Notes: generated by a model from the sequence alone, not told the origin. A stretch of DNA of 64,000 nt from Haloferax marisrubri (GCF_001469875.2 NZ_LOPW02000017.1:421366-485365), one strand, 5' to 3'; shown: positions 1 through 9,376, counted from the stretch's first letter. Numbers and translations: made by a program.

Positions 1-138
1 ACCGGGGACGCTTGAAACTCTCCCTTCTGTCCCGCGCGCCGGGTCGGCAAACTGGCGGAACGCGCACATCTGTCCACCGAACGACAACGCTGGTGACTCG
101 GACGCGAAGCGACCGCCGAAAACGCTGGAAAATCAGCC

Positions 139-263
139 TAGCTGTACCGCTCTTCGTTCCACGGGTTCGCCCACCTTTTTCCGTGGTTCGCTACGCTCAC
201 CACGCAAAAATCTGGACCAAAAACTTAGGTTAGCTGTACCGCTCTTCGTTCCACGGGTTCGCC
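139..263. repeat. 33-bp direct repeat duplicating the 3' end of the neighbouring molybdoenzyme gene
   Basis: Bases 139-171 and 231-263 are identical. The second copy is the last codons and stop of the minus-strand oxidoreductase; the first is a stray copy outside the gene. Between them lie an imperfect hairpin (about 183-203, arms GTGGT/ACCAC with a TAC loop) and T-rich tracts that may end the minus-strand transcript. Bases 1-138 hold no gene that I can support. Confidence 0.85.
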
Positions 264-823
264 GTGTTCGAGTACCCGCGTTTCTCCCAGTAACCGCGTT
301 CGGGTTCGGTGAGGAACTCGACGCCCGAGACCCACTTCGCGCCCTTGTAGGCGTACTTGTGCGGGGTGACGACCCGGAGGGGACCGCCGTGGTCGGCGGG
401 CAGGTCCTCGCCGTCGTAGCCCCAGACGAACATGACCTCGTCGCGCATGCACTGGTCGAGGGGCAGGTTCGTCGTGTAGCCGTCCATGGCGTGGAACATC
501 ACGTGGACTGCGTCGTCGTCGACGCCGACCGCGTCGGCGAGCGTCGGGAACGTAACGCCCTCGAACTCGCAGTCGAACTTGCTCCAGCCGGTGACGCAAT
601 GGAAGTCCTGTACCTGCGTCTCGGAGGGGAGGTCGCGGAACTCGTCGAACGAGAGGTCGAGTTCGGTCTCGACCGCGCCCCACGCCTCGAACGACCACGT
701 CTCCGGGTCCCACGAGGGCGTGCCGCTCTTGGAGAGCACGGGGAACCGCTGGGTCTCGCGTTGCCCCGGCGGGAGTCGGTCGTCGCCGAACTCCTCGTAG
801 AGGTGGGTCACGTCGTTGGCCAT
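230..823 (-). CDS. Sulfite-oxidase-like molybdopterin oxidoreductase
   Basis: The 197-residue protein has the compact molybdopterin-binding fold of the sulfite oxidase/YedY (MsrP) family. The candidate molybdenum-ligand cysteine is in FHCVTGWS near residue 82, and conserved HGGPLR and KWV segments follow in the C-terminal half. I chose the ATG at 823 rather than the GTG at 847, because the extra eight residues show no family similarity. No signal peptide is evident, so the protein is probably cytoplasmic, unlike bacterial MsrP. The substrate is unknown. Its 3' end is duplicated just downstream (139-171). Confidence 0.85.
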   Translation of the reverse strand: MANDVTHLYEEFGDDRLPPGQRETQRFPVLSKSGTPSWDPETWSFEAWGAVETELDLSFDEFRDLPSETQVQDFHCVTGWSKFDCEFEGVTFPTLADAVGVDDDAVHVMFHAMDGYTTNLPLDQCMRDEVMFVWGYDGEDLPADHGGPLRVVTPHKYAYKGAKWVSGVEFLTEPERGYWEKRGYSNTANPWNEERYS

Positions 824-970
824 GGTCGAAGCTTCGGCCCGACGCACCTATCACTAACGACTCCGGACACCCGCCGGCGACCGGCCCGACGGCCGCACTA
901 ACCGAACGTAAGGGGAGATTCGCGTTCGCCCGGGCGACCTTCGGAAAACCCGATTATTCCCCCGGTAGAG

Positions 971-977
971 TTATATA
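971..977 (+). promoter_or_regulatory. TATA element for the ribbon-helix-helix gene
   Basis: TTATATA lies about 30 bases before the ATG at 1006, as expected for a leaderless haloarchaeal transcript. Confidence 0.6.
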
Positions 978-1005
978 CGGCCCTTCCAAAGCGACGGACG
1001 TTCAG

Positions 1006-1218
1006 ATGCCCAAAGTAGAGATTACCGTGCCGGAACACCTGGAGATGCAGATCGTCCAACTCGTCGAACAGGGCGAGTTCGTCAACCGCGACGAAGCCAT
1101 CGAGGACCTGCTGTCGACCGGTATCCGCGCGTACAAGACCAGCGGTCCGATGTCCGACGAGGACCGCGCGTACGAAGACGACGGGATGATGGGCCACGAA
1201 GACGAATACGTCTTCTGA
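1006..1218 (+). CDS. Ribbon-helix-helix (CopG-like) small regulator
   Basis: A 70-residue acidic protein. Residues 1-45 match a ribbon-helix-helix pattern: a short beta strand (PKVEITVPEHL), then two helices with NRDEAIEDLL. The rest is an acidic, Gly/Met-rich tail. Proteins of this type bind DNA as dimers and are usually local or autoregulatory repressors. No toxin gene is adjacent, so a toxin-antitoxin role is not supported. The start is fixed by the TATA element at 971. The target is unknown. Confidence 0.75.
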   Translation: MPKVEITVPEHLEMQIVQLVEQGEFVNRDEAIEDLLSTGIRAYKTSGPMSDEDRAYEDDGMMGHEDEYVF

Positions 1219-1276
1219 GCCGAGTGACAGTATCCCCCAATAACGCTTAAACCGCCCTCGCGCCTAACCAACGCTC

Positions 1277-1555
1277 ATGCACAAGGACGAACTGCTGGAG
1301 CTGCACGAACAGATGGTTATCATCAAGGACCACTTCTCGGCCCGCGACCACGTCGATTCGAGCCTGTTCGACCCCTACGACGAGCTTGCGGTCGAGCCCT
1401 CCCACGTCCACAAATCGAAGAGCGAACACAAACACGCCGTGTTCGTGCTCGGAAACGCCCTCGCGACCGCGATGAGCGACGACGAGTTCTCCAGCGCGGG
1501 CCGCGTCGGCAAGCGCATGGAAGAGCTGGCGGACGACGCCGAAGGGAAAATCTGA
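1277..1555 (+). CDS. UPF0058 family protein
   Basis: A 92-residue protein starting MHKDELLELHEQM and resembling the archaeal UPF0058 family, which is small, helical and of unknown function. His-rich segments (SHVHKSKSEHKHAVF) are typical of that family. It lies 58 bases after the ribbon-helix-helix gene on the same strand, with a likely own promoter. No function can be assigned. Confidence 0.75.
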   Translation: MHKDELLELHEQMVIIKDHFSARDHVDSSLFDPYDELAVEPSHVHKSKSEHKHAVFVLGNALATAMSDDEFSSAGRVGKRMEELADDAEGKI

Positions 1556-1687
1556 GCGGCCGCCCGCCGCGACCGACCGCCCGACTCGGAGCCGCCTCTC
1601 GCGGTCGAGTTCGTGTCGTTCGCTAGCACCTCTCAAGCAGTTCTCCGCGGGTTTCTTTATCACCCATTCGTACGACACACGTAGCTA

Positions 1688-3340
1688 ATGCTAGAGATAC
1701 CGGGCTGGATACCGTTCCAGCGGCTCGCCGCGCTCCTCGCGCTCCTCGCCGCGGCCGTCGCGCTCGCTGTCGTCGACAGACCGAGTCGGCTCTCGGCGGC
1801 GCTCCGGCGGCGCTTCCTGTTCGGCCTCCCGCTCGGAACGCTCGTCAGCGCCGGCGGCGTCCTCCTCGTCTACCTCGTGGTTCAGGACGGCTGGTCGTCG
1901 TGGTATCGGCCCATCGTCATCCCGTTCCGGGCGTGGTCGTACTTCTACCCGACCGGGATGCTGACCGCCGCGTTCGCCCACTCCAGCGCCGGGCACCTCA
2001 TCGGCAACCTCGTCGGCACGCTCACCCTCGCCCCCGTCGCGGAGTACGCGTGGGGCCACTACCCGACGCGCCGCGGGTCCACGTCGTTCGGGTCGGCCCG
2101 CGAGAACCCCTACGTCCGGTCGCTCGTCGTCTTCCCGGCGGTCGTCTTCGGCGTGGGGCTTCTGACTTCCGTCTTCGCGCTCGGCCCGGTCGTCGGCTTC
2201 TCCGGCGTGGTGTTCGCGTTCGCCGGCTTCGCGCTCGTCTTCCGGCCGCTCACGACCGTGTTAGCGTTCGTCTCCGGGCGCGTCGTCAGCCTGTTTTACG
2301 ACGCGATGCTCTCGCCCGAAGTCGTCTCGTCGGCCCGTCCCATCTTCTCGACGCCGTGGTGGTCGCAAATCGCCATTCAGGGCCACGCCATCGGCTTCCT
2401 GTTCGGCGTCCTCCTCGGCGTGTGGCTCAGCCACCGGCGCGAGGGGTCCAGCCCGCCCGCGCTCCGGAGCTTCGCCGGCGTCCTCCTGTTCGGCGTCAGC
2501 GAGTCGCTGTGGGCGGTGTACTGGTACCGCGGCGGCGAGACCTACGTGCTGTTTCGCGCCGTCGGCTTCGCGCTCGTCGTCGCGCTCGCGCTCGTCGTGG
2601 CGTTGACGGTCGCGGCGTCCGACAAGCCGCTCCGCGAGTACGCGCCCGAGAACTCGGTGTTTTCGGCCCGCCGCTGGCAGGCCGGCCTCGCCGTCCTCCT
2701 CGTCGTCGTCGCGGCCCTGTCGGGACCGGCGATGCTGTACAACACGTTCACCGCGAGCGGCGACGACCTGCCGGGCGAGAGCGTCTCGGTCAGGGACTAC
2801 GACGTGACCTACGCCAAGGACGTGCCGAACGGGCTGACCGCCGTCTTCGACATCGAACTGTTCGGCGAGTCGACGACGACCAACACCTCCGGGGTCATCG
2901 TCAGAAGCGAGCGGCGCGGCATCTGGACGACGGCCGTCTCCACGAGCCGGCTGGCGTTCGACGGCGAGTCGACGGTCAGGCTCGGCGGCCTCGGCTGGCG
3001 GGACCAAGTGACTGCGGTCCGCGACGGCTACGTCGTCTCGGGCGCGGGAGCCGCCTACCGGGTGCTCCTCGTCGCCGACGGCGAGGCGCGACTGGCCTAC
3101 GAGACCGGCCCGGTCCGGGCCGAACCGGTCGTCTCCCGCCGGAACATCTCCGTCGTGCCGACGGCGACGGGCTACGACATCCAAGTGTCGTCGGACAGCG
3201 GGACCGTCAGGGGGCCGATGCCGACGAAGAACGCGAGCACGACGCTCGACGGCATTCGGTTCGTCCGCGAGAAGTCGTTCGTCTTCGCCGAGTCGCGGGG
3301 GACGAAGGTCCGCATCGCGCGACAAGAGACGTACAATTAG
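1688..3340 (+). CDS. rhoII: Rhomboid-family intramembrane serine protease with C-terminal extracytoplasmic domain
   Basis: A 550-residue membrane protein. A rhomboid core spans about residues 1-300: HLIGN (His103/Asn107), the catalytic serine in GFSG (Ser172) and the catalytic histidine in GHAIGF (His233). Further membrane segments reach about residue 350. A beta-rich domain of about 190 residues follows and is probably outside the cell. Haloferax volcanii RhoII has this type of architecture, and its loss was reported to alter S-layer N-glycosylation; assignment of that name here rests on similarity and synteny recalled from memory. Rhomboids cleave membrane-anchored substrates within the bilayer. 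It is followed by a convergent methyltransferase gene. Confidence 0.88.
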   Translation: MLEIPGWIPFQRLAALLALLAAAVALAVVDRPSRLSAALRRRFLFGLPLGTLVSAGGVLLVYLVVQDGWSSWYRPIVIPFRAWSYFYPTGMLTAAFAHSSAGHLIGNLVGTLTLAPVAEYAWGHYPTRRGSTSFGSARENPYVRSLVVFPAVVFGVGLLTSVFALGPVVGFSGVVFAFAGFALVFRPLTTVLAFVSGRVVSLFYDAMLSPEVVSSARPIFSTPWWSQIAIQGHAIGFLFGVLLGVWLSHRREGSSPPALRSFAGVLLFGVSESLWAVYWYRGGETYVLFRAVGFALVVALALVVALTVAASDKPLREYAPENSVFSARRWQAGLAVLLVVVAALSGPAMLYNTFTASGDDLPGESVSVRDYDVTYAKDVPNGLTAVFDIELFGESTTTNTSGVIVRSERRGIWTTAVSTSRLAFDGESTVRLGGLGWRDQVTAVRDGYVVSGAGAAYRVLLVADGEARLAYETGPVRAEPVVSRRNISVVPTATGYDIQVSSDSGTVRGPMPTKNASTTLDGIRFVREKSFVFAESRGTKVRIARQETYN

Positions 3341-3419
3341 GGCGCGGTCGGCGGGCGATTCGTGCGGTGTCTACGGACGGTTCGCGCAGTGATGGACCGG
3401 CGATGCGACCGCCGCCGCC

Positions 3420-4046
3420 TCACCACTCGATGCGGAACACTTCGGCGTCGAGCTGTCGGCGGTCCTCGTCGTGGAAGTCGAACTGGCGGTCGAGGTCGAA
3501 CGTCGCCCGGAACGCGTCCGTGAGGTCGCCGCCGGCGTCGGCGACGAACGACTCGACGAACTCCTTGCTCCCCTCGTTGTGGACCGAGTAGGACACGTCG
3601 GCGACCGACGCGACCGATTCGAGGAAGGCGCGGTCGGCGTGTTCGTTGCCCCGCTGCGCGCCGAACGGCGGGTTCATGAGCACCGTGACCTGCCGGTCGT
3701 CGGGGAGACAGAGCGGCAGGCGAGTGGCGTCGGCGCGAATCCAGTCGATGGGTGCGCTCGCGCCGACCCGGCGGGCGTTGTCCGTCGCGGTTTCGAGCGC
3801 GTCGTCGTCGAGTTCGACGCCGACGACGCGGGCGGGCGAGCGGAGCGCCGCGCCGAGTCCGAGCATGCCGGTTCCGGAGCCCAAATCGAGGACCGTCGCG
3901 TCCTCGATGTCGCCGCGGAGGTCCGCGAGGTGGACGAGGTGCGCGGCGAGGTCCGGCGGCGTCGGGTACTGTTCGAGCGAGACCTTCGGGTTCTCGAAGC
4001 CGGCGACCACCGCCAACTGCGCCTCCAGCGCGGCCTTAGTTGCCAT
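3420..4046 (-). CDS. METTL5-like rRNA N6-adenine methyltransferase
   Basis: A 208-residue class I SAM-dependent methyltransferase. The SAM-binding motif LDLGSGTGMLG lies near residue 54 and the adenine-methylase signature NPPFG near residue 125. The NPPFG motif followed by ADRAFL, and the later SYSVHNEGS segment, resemble METTL5, which methylates adenine in small-subunit rRNA. Archaeal members are thought to modify 16S rRNA. The start overlaps the upstream gene's stop by one base (TGATG), suggesting translational coupling. Confidence 0.8.
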   Translation of the reverse strand: MATKAALEAQLAVVAGFENPKVSLEQYPTPPDLAAHLVHLADLRGDIEDATVLDLGSGTGMLGLGAALRSPARVVGVELDDDALETATDNARRVGASAPIDWIRADATRLPLCLPDDRQVTVLMNPPFGAQRGNEHADRAFLESVASVADVSYSVHNEGSKEFVESFVADAGGDLTDAFRATFDLDRQFDFHDEDRRQLDAEVFRIEW

Positions 4047-4441
4047 CAGCCGTCGATGGAACCTCGAAGCTCAAAAGCGACACCCTCGCGCCGGGCGCGC
4101 TCGCCGAGCGCCGCGAGCGCCGACTCGGCGTCGTCGGGGCGACAGCACTCCGCGACGTCGACGGCGACGCGCCCGACGCCGAGGAACGCGGCGGCGCGGA
4201 CGTACTCGCGGAGGCGGTCGGACTCCGACTGCACCGCGAGCGGGTCGTCCTCGCAGAAGCGGGCTTCGACGGTGAGTTCCGCCGGGAGATAGCCCTCCTC
4301 GGCGAGTCCGGCCTTCAGGTCGCGGAGGTGCGACGGAGCGGTCGACTCCAGCCCAGCGGCGTCGAGGACGACGGGGGTCAGGTCGGCGGGACGACCGGCG
4401 GCGAGTGCGGCTTCGACGGACGAGGATTCGAGCGTGCTCAT
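4046..4441 (-). CDS. Conserved haloarchaeal hypothetical protein
   Basis: A 131-residue acidic protein with Cys residues in RFCEDD and AECCRPDD and no recognised catalytic motif. I chose the ATG at 4441 (MSTLESS) because an AT-rich TATA element (ATATATAC, about 4468-4476) sits about 30 bases upstream. It is translationally coupled to the METTL5-like gene, so it may work with that methyltransferase. The function is unknown. Confidence 0.65.
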   Translation of the reverse strand: MSTLESSSVEAALAAGRPADLTPVVLDAAGLESTAPSHLRDLKAGLAEEGYLPAELTVEARFCEDDPLAVQSESDRLREYVRAAAFLGVGRVAVDVAECCRPDDAESALAALGERARREGVAFELRGSIDG

Positions 4442-4465
4442 GTTGCACACACATTTCCTTTGGTT

Positions 4466-4478
4466 ATGTATATATCTT
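4466..4478 (-). promoter_or_regulatory. TATA element for the 4441 start
   Basis: The plus-strand stretch tatgtatatatct gives a minus-strand ATATATAC about 30 bases before the ATG at 4441. The rest of 4480-4672 is GC-rich with no supported gene. Confidence 0.6.
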
Positions 4479-4672
4479 TGTAAATGCTCGGTAGTAATTT
4501 ATTTGGGTGGAATCCGGCGATGGCGCGGGGCTTCGCCGTTCCGGCGTGACAGCCTAGGGGCTGATAGCCATGGTAACCGTACTGCCGATGGGGGCACACG
4601 CTCCACCCCCATTCCCCCTGACCGCGCGGGCGGTCCACTCGGACGCCGAGGTTCATTCCGACGTTAATTTCG

Positions 4673-5656
4673 CTACTCGTACGTGTACGAGAGTACCTCA
4701 GTCCCCGCGGCGTCGCGAATCGTGACCGTGTCGCCGCCGTTGTTCCACACCGCGCCGCCGCGACCCCAGTAGACGTCCTCGTCGGTGTCGGTTCCCGACC
4801 CCGTGTGGAGCGTCAGCGACGCGCCGGGGTCGAGTTCGGTCCCCTCGGCGAACGTGTAGGTCGCGCCCGCCGCGTCGGAGACGGTCCACCCCGAGAGGTC
4901 GATGGCGGCGTCGCCGTCGTTCCGGAGCGTGACGTACTCCTCGTTCAGGTTGTCGTTGTCGTTGCCGGGCGCGTCGGCGACGACCGAGACCGAGAGGCCG
5001 TCGTCGGTGGTCGCGTCCGCGCCGCCCGCGGCCGACCCTTCGGTCGCGCAGGACCAGAGGCCGACCCCGCGCTCTCTGGCGTCGCGTTCGGCGCGCTCGT
5101 AGCGCTCGCGCTCCTCGAACGAACTCTCGTAGACCCGGGCGTGGCCCTCGGCGATGAGGTCGTGGTTGAACTCCGCGCCGTCGACGACGACGTACGCGAG
5201 GAGTCGGCCGTAGTAGCCGCGCTCGCCGGCTTTCTCGTCGTAGCGGAGTTCGACGGTTCGGTCGGCGAGTCGGGACTTCGCGTAGGCGCTCGCGTTCTCG
5301 CCGGCCGCGCGGAGGCAGGTCCGGCCGGCCTCGGTCTCGGGGACGCCCTCGAACTCGTCGGGCGTGTTCTCGGCGTGGACCTCCGGGGTGTCGACGCCGA
5401 GGAGCCGAACCGTCTCGCGCGCGCCGTCCGGCATGACGACCTTGATTGTGTCGCCGTCGACCACCTCGACCACCTCGACTGTCACGTCGCCCGCGGCGGC
5501 CGCGGTCGTCGGCGACCCCGACTGCGCCGTCGGCGACGCCGTCTCCGTCACGGTCGATTCGACCGTCGTCGGCGCGCCCGCGCCACCCCCGCCGAGACAG
5601 CCCGCGAGGACCGCGAGAACGACGACAACGAGTGTCGTGGTAGCACGTCTGACCAT
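4673..5656 (-). CDS. Lipoprotein thermonuclease with C-terminal lamin-tail domain
   Basis: A 327-residue predicted secreted lipoprotein. It has a Tat/Sec-like signal beginning MVRRATTTL, a lipobox LAGC near residue 22, a Thr/Ser-rich linker, a staphylococcal-nuclease-like domain (about residues 60-205) with VVDGDTI, RLLGVDTPE and YYGRLLAYV, and a lamin-tail beta domain (about 225-327) with EEYVTLRN and LSGWTVSD. The nuclease Arg/Glu residues look intact. It probably degrades extracellular DNA at the cell surface. I preferred the ATG at 5656 to the GTG at 5665 because a TATA element at 5681-5687 is correctly spaced. Confidence 0.88.
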   Translation of the reverse strand: MVRRATTTLVVVVLAVLAGCLGGGGAGAPTTVESTVTETASPTAQSGSPTTAAAAGDVTVEVVEVVDGDTIKVVMPDGARETVRLLGVDTPEVHAENTPDEFEGVPETEAGRTCLRAAGENASAYAKSRLADRTVELRYDEKAGERGYYGRLLAYVVVDGAEFNHDLIAEGHARVYESSFEERERYERAERDARERGVGLWSCATEGSAAGGADATTDDGLSVSVVADAPGNDNDNLNEEYVTLRNDGDAAIDLSGWTVSDAAGATYTFAEGTELDPGASLTLHTGSGTDTDEDVYWGRGGAVWNNGGDTVTIRDAAGTEVLSYTYE

Positions 5657-5766
5657 TCGATTCACCGTTAGTCAGGGAACTGTATAAGTAGGTGCGTCCC
5701 AGTCGCCCGAATTCGGAGTCGTCGAATCGCCAGACAGCGGCCTTTATCATATTTCTGTTACAAAGG

Positions 5767-5774
5767 TTTAAATT
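5767..5774 (+). promoter_or_regulatory. TATA element of the TFB gene
   Basis: TTTAAATT lies about 28 bases before the ATG at 5798, which fits a leaderless transcript. Confidence 0.6.
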
Positions 5775-5797
5775 CACGCTCCACCAGAAACCTTTTA

Positions 5798-6751
5798 ATG
5801 GAACGTCCGAGCCGGCAGCGTCAGCGAGAGGAGGAGGCAACGGCACAAGAGGACGAGCAAGTCAACTGTCCGGAGTGCGGCTCTGACCAGATCGTCACGG
5901 ACGCAGACCAGGGGGAGCTGGTGTGTGACGACTGTGGTCTCGTCCTCGATGAGCGACAAATCGACCGCGGCCCGGAGTGGCGGGCGTTCAACCACTCCGA
6001 GCGCCAGTCGAAGTCGCGCGTGGGTGCGCCCATCACGGAGACGATGCACGACCGGGGGCTGACGACGACCATCGACTGGAAGGACAAAGACGCCTACGGC
6101 CGCTCGCTTTCGTCCGAGAAACGCTCGCAGATGCACCGCCTGCGCAAGTGGCAAGAGCGCATTCGGACGAAGGACGCCGGCGAGCGCAACCTGCAGTTCG
6201 CGCTCAGCGAAATCGACCGCATGGCGTCGGCGCTCGGCGTCCCGCGGTCGGTCCGCGAGGTCGCCTCGGTCATCTATCGCCGCGCGCTCAACGAGGACCT
6301 GATTCGCGGGCGCTCCATCGAGGGCGTCGCCACATCGGCGCTGTACGCCGCCTGCCGTCAGGAAGGCATCCCGCGCTCGCTCGACGAGGTCGCGGAGGTA
6401 TCGCGCGTCCCGCAGAAGGAAATCGGTCGCACGTACCGCTACATTTCGCAGGAACTCGGTCTCGAACTCAAGCCCGTCGACCCCAAGCAGTTCGTCCCGC
6501 GGTTCGCCTCCGCGCTCGACCTCTCCGAGGAGGTACAGGCGAAGGCGACCGAAATCATCGACGTGTCCGCCGAGCAGGGCCTGCTGTCGGGCAAGTCGCC
6601 GACCGGCTTCGCCGCCGCCGCAATCTACGCCGCGTCGCTTCTCTGCAACGAGAAGAAGACCCAGCGCGAGGTCGCGGACGTGGCGCAGGTGACGGAAGTC
6701 ACTATCCGGAACCGCTACCAAGAACAGATCGAAGCGATGGGCTTCCGCTGA
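5798..6751 (+). CDS. tfb: Transcription initiation factor IIB (TFB)
   Basis: A 317-residue protein. The N-terminal zinc ribbon has CPECGS and CDDCGLVLD (residues 25-50), followed by the B-finger/B-linker region with GPEWRAF and two cyclin-like core repeats (about 110-205 and 210-315), including [12 protein letters not shown] and [15 protein letters not shown] bridges TBP bound at the TATA box and RNA polymerase. Haloarchaea carry several TFB paralogs and I cannot tell which numbered one this is. The gene is monocistronic. Confidence 0.97.
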   Translation: MERPSRQRQREEEATAQEDEQVNCPECGSDQIVTDADQGELVCDDCGLVLDERQIDRGPEWRAFNHSERQSKSRVGAPITETMHDRGLTTTIDWKDKDAYGRSLSSEKRSQMHRLRKWQERIRTKDAGERNLQFALSEIDRMASALGVPRSVREVASVIYRRALNEDLIRGRSIEGVATSALYAACRQEGIPRSLDEVAEVSRVPQKEIGRTYRYISQELGLELKPVDPKQFVPRFASALDLSEEVQAKATEIIDVSAEQGLLSGKSPTGFAAAAIYAASLLCNEKKTQREVADVAQVTEVTIRNRYQEQIEAMGFR

Positions 6752-6823
6752 GCGTCGGCCTGCCGACCCGACCCGCGACCCGGCTCACCGTCACCGACTG
6801 ACGTCCGTCGACGACGCTCAGTT

Positions 6824-8467
6824 TTAGTTTTTCACGAACACCACGACCGACCGACCCCAGAGGCCGGTGTCGTACTGGTGTGCGACGTAACCGTCGAGGA
6901 GCGGCGCGACCGTCCCGCGCTCGTCGGCGGGCGCGATGACTACCGGCGGCACCGACGACCGGGTTTCGAGCGCCTCAGGCGTCGCCGCCGACGTCGAGTC
7001 GGCACCGATTCGCTCGACGTACCACGCCATCGGGAGCTGTTCGCCCCACGACTCGGGGACCGGCGGATAGTCGGCCGCGCCGTCGGCGACGTACATCGAA
7101 CTCCCGTAGTAGAGCACCTCCGGCCCCTCGTCGTCGGTCGGCCCGACCCACGCCGAGAGGTTGTCGCGGAACGACGAGAACTCGCTGGACGGCTGTGCGA
7201 AGTGCGCGAGTTCGGTGTCGCGGTCGCTCGGGCCGTACGCCTCGGTCGTCGCCACCGCGCCGGTCTGGGCGACGAGCGCGAGCAGGACGATGACCGCGGC
7301 CGCGACGCGGGGCACGTTCCGGGTGTCGAACGCGCTCCGACCCCAGCGGACGAGCGCCGCGAGACCGATACCCGCCGGGAGCGCGAGCGGGACGACGACG
7401 TAGACGCCGAGCCACGGCGCGGACACCTCGGTCAGCATGGGGACGAACACCAACGACGCGCCGGCCCAGTAGACCGCCGCCGACACCTCCGGACGGGGCC
7501 CGCCGGCCGTGTAGCGGTCGACGAGGAACACCGCCGCGCCGAGGAGGACGACCGGGAGCGCCGCGAGCACGAGCGTTCCGAGGAGGTCGCCGAGGTACGG
7601 GAGGTACTCGTGGGCCCCCTCCGGGTAGCGGTCGACGACGCGGACGCCGACGAACCGACGGACCGAGTCGAACAGCGCCGCGTCGATTGCGCCGAGAACC
7701 GTCCCCGGCGTGTAGAGCCCCACACCGTCGGTGTCGCCCGCCCGCGGGGCGAACGCGAAGACGTAGAGCGCGACGAAGACGAGGAGCGCGCGGGCCGCGG
7801 GCGTCGCCGCACCGCGGAGTCGGGCGGTGTACTCACCGAGGCGCATCGCGGCCGGTCGCGCCGAGGGGAGGAGCGCCGCGTGGTCGAACACCAAGAGCCC
7901 GGCGACGCCGAGACAGCCGAGCGCGACGAGACCGAGTCCCGACGAGGCGACGGCGAGCGCGACGGCCGCGGCGAGTCCGTAGGCGTTGCGCCGCCCCGCG
8001 CCATCGACGAGGCAGAGCGCGAAGCCGAAGGCGACGAGCGAGAAGCCGACCGCGAGCACGTCGCCGCGGGCGAACCGGCCGTAGTAGAGGAGAATCGGGT
8101 TCGCCGCGAGGACGGCCGCGAACCCGACGGTCTCGTCGGCGGCGAGGCGGCCGCGGAAGAGGAGCGCGGCGAGCGGGAGGGCCGCGCCGAACAGCGCGAA
8201 GGGGAGGCGGAGCGCGAAGTCCGTCGCGCCGAACAGCGCGAGCGACGGCCGCGAGAGGAGGTAGACGAGCGGGCCGCCGGCGACGGGGCGGTACGAGAAG
8301 AAGCCGGTTTCGAGCGACCGGAGGCTCCAGTAGCCGACGCGGGCCTCGTCCCAGTGAAGCGGCCGGTCGCCGAGGCCGACGAGGCGGACGACGAGCGCCG
8401 CGGCGGCGAGCGCGACGACGGCGAGCGTCGTTCGGTCGGGTCGCCGCCCGACGCGGGAGGGAATCAT
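6824..8467 (-). CDS. Agl23-like flippase-associated membrane protein (glycosyltransferase fold)
   Basis: A 547-residue integral membrane protein with about 12 hydrophobic segments. The N-terminal luminal loop carries HWDEARVGYW (about residues 39-48), an acidic motif typical of GT-C/PMT-like transferases. The pattern fits the family NCBI calls flippase activity-associated protein Agl23 (TIGR03663). Members are thought to take part in lipid-linked sugar handling, but their biochemistry is unsettled. It lies about 31 kb from the N-glycosylation cluster in this window. The start ATG at 8467 is the only good candidate. Confidence 0.82.
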   Translation of the reverse strand: MIPSRVGRRPDRTTLAVVALAAAALVVRLVGLGDRPLHWDEARVGYWSLRSLETGFFSYRPVAGGPLVYLLSRPSLALFGATDFALRLPFALFGAALPLAALLFRGRLAADETVGFAAVLAANPILLYYGRFARGDVLAVGFSLVAFGFALCLVDGAGRRNAYGLAAAVALAVASSGLGLVALGCLGVAGLLVFDHAALLPSARPAAMRLGEYTARLRGAATPAARALLVFVALYVFAFAPRAGDTDGVGLYTPGTVLGAIDAALFDSVRRFVGVRVVDRYPEGAHEYLPYLGDLLGTLVLAALPVVLLGAAVFLVDRYTAGGPRPEVSAAVYWAGASLVFVPMLTEVSAPWLGVYVVVPLALPAGIGLAALVRWGRSAFDTRNVPRVAAAVIVLLALVAQTGAVATTEAYGPSDRDTELAHFAQPSSEFSSFRDNLSAWVGPTDDEGPEVLYYGSSMYVADGAADYPPVPESWGEQLPMAWYVERIGADSTSAATPEALETRSSVPPVVIAPADERGTVAPLLDGYVAHQYDTGLWGRSVVVFVKN

Positions 8468-8568
8468 GGGATGACGTGGCGCGCCGGACGGCAGAAAGGT
8501 TACGACTTGGAAGGCCGGCGGCCCGCCCCTTCGAAAGCGTCATCCCCGCCGACCGGTAGCACTCGGAT

Positions 8569-8856
8569 ATGTCGCTCATCGAGTCGCTACCCGCTCGCCC
8601 CCTCGAACCGCAGGAGCTGACTTCGCTGAACCGCGCCGACGCGTTCGAACTCGTCGTCGCCGTCGAGGACGACGGTCCCGCCCGAAGTCTGCTCGTCGCC
8701 ACCGAGGGGTGGGTCAAGGCCATCGCCTACGAGGACGACGCCGGCTGGTCGGTCGTCGAGACGGTCGAACTCGACGACGAGACCGAGCGAATCGACGGAC
8801 TGCAGGCCTGCGAGGAGGCCGTCCTGTCGTTCCGAGGCGACGAGAACGAGGAGTAG
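8569..8856 (+). CDS. Conserved haloarchaeal hypothetical protein
   Basis: A 95-residue acidic protein with alternating beta-strand-like segments (ELVVAVEDD, SLLVATEGWVKAIAYED) and no catalytic motif. It is separated from the usp gene by 34 bases. The function is unknown. Acidic composition and a good start codon support it as real. Confidence 0.65.
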   Translation: MSLIESLPARPLEPQELTSLNRADAFELVVAVEDDGPARSLLVATEGWVKAIAYEDDAGWSVVETVELDDETERIDGLQACEEAVLSFRGDENEE

Positions 8857-8890
8857 TATTAACCCCGTTCCGAACTAAGTATAATTTGTC

Positions 8891-9376
8891 ATGTACAGCG
8901 AAATCCTCGTCCCGACCGACGGTAGCAAGGCCGCCGAACGCGCCATCGACCACGCGCTCGACCTCGCGAAGACCTACGACGCGCGGATTCACGCGCTGTA
9001 CGTCGTCGACACCAGCATCTACACCTCGCTCGACGCCGGCGCGGACGTGGTCATCGACGCCCTCGAACGGGAGGGCGACGCCGCGACCCGACACGTCAGC
9101 GAGGCCGCCGAGGAGGCCGGTATCGAGGTACAGGCGGAGGTCGTCACCGGGACCGCCTACCGCTCCATCCGGGAGTACATCGACGACCACGCGATAGACC
9201 TCGTCGTCATGGGTACCCACGGGCGCACGGGGCTGAGCCACTATCTCCTCGGAAGCGTCACCGAGCGCGTCGTCCGCACCTCGCCGGTGCCGGTGCTCAC
9301 CATCCGACTGGACGACGAAGACGAGGCGGATGCCGCGGACGAAGAGACGGACGCGGACGCCGAAACCGAGGAGTAG
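8891..9376 (+). CDS. Universal stress protein (UspA family)
   Basis: A 161-residue protein with a complete UspA fold: MYSEILVPTDGS at the N-terminus and the ATP-binding signature GTHGRTGLSHYLLGSVTE near residues 103-120. The last 25 residues are a low-complexity acidic tail. ATP-binding UspA proteins act in stress signalling. A TATA-like TATTAACC lies about 30 bases upstream (8855-8862). Confidence 0.93.
   Translation: MYSEILVPTDGSKAAERAIDHALDLAKTYDARIHALYVVDTSIYTSLDAGADVVIDALEREGDAATRHVSEAAEEAGIEVQAEVVTGTAYRSIREYIDDHAIDLVVMGTHGRTGLSHYLLGSVTERVVRTSPVPVLTIRLDDEDEADAADEETDADAETEE

Noticed and set aside
12..233. 73-codon frame at the window start
   Set aside because: Basic composition, no similarity, and it runs over the repeat and hairpin after the molybdoenzyme gene.
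6878..8620. 580-codon open frame antisense to the Agl23-like gene
   Set aside because: Arg/Glu-rich composition and no domain; the minus-strand membrane protein explains the region.
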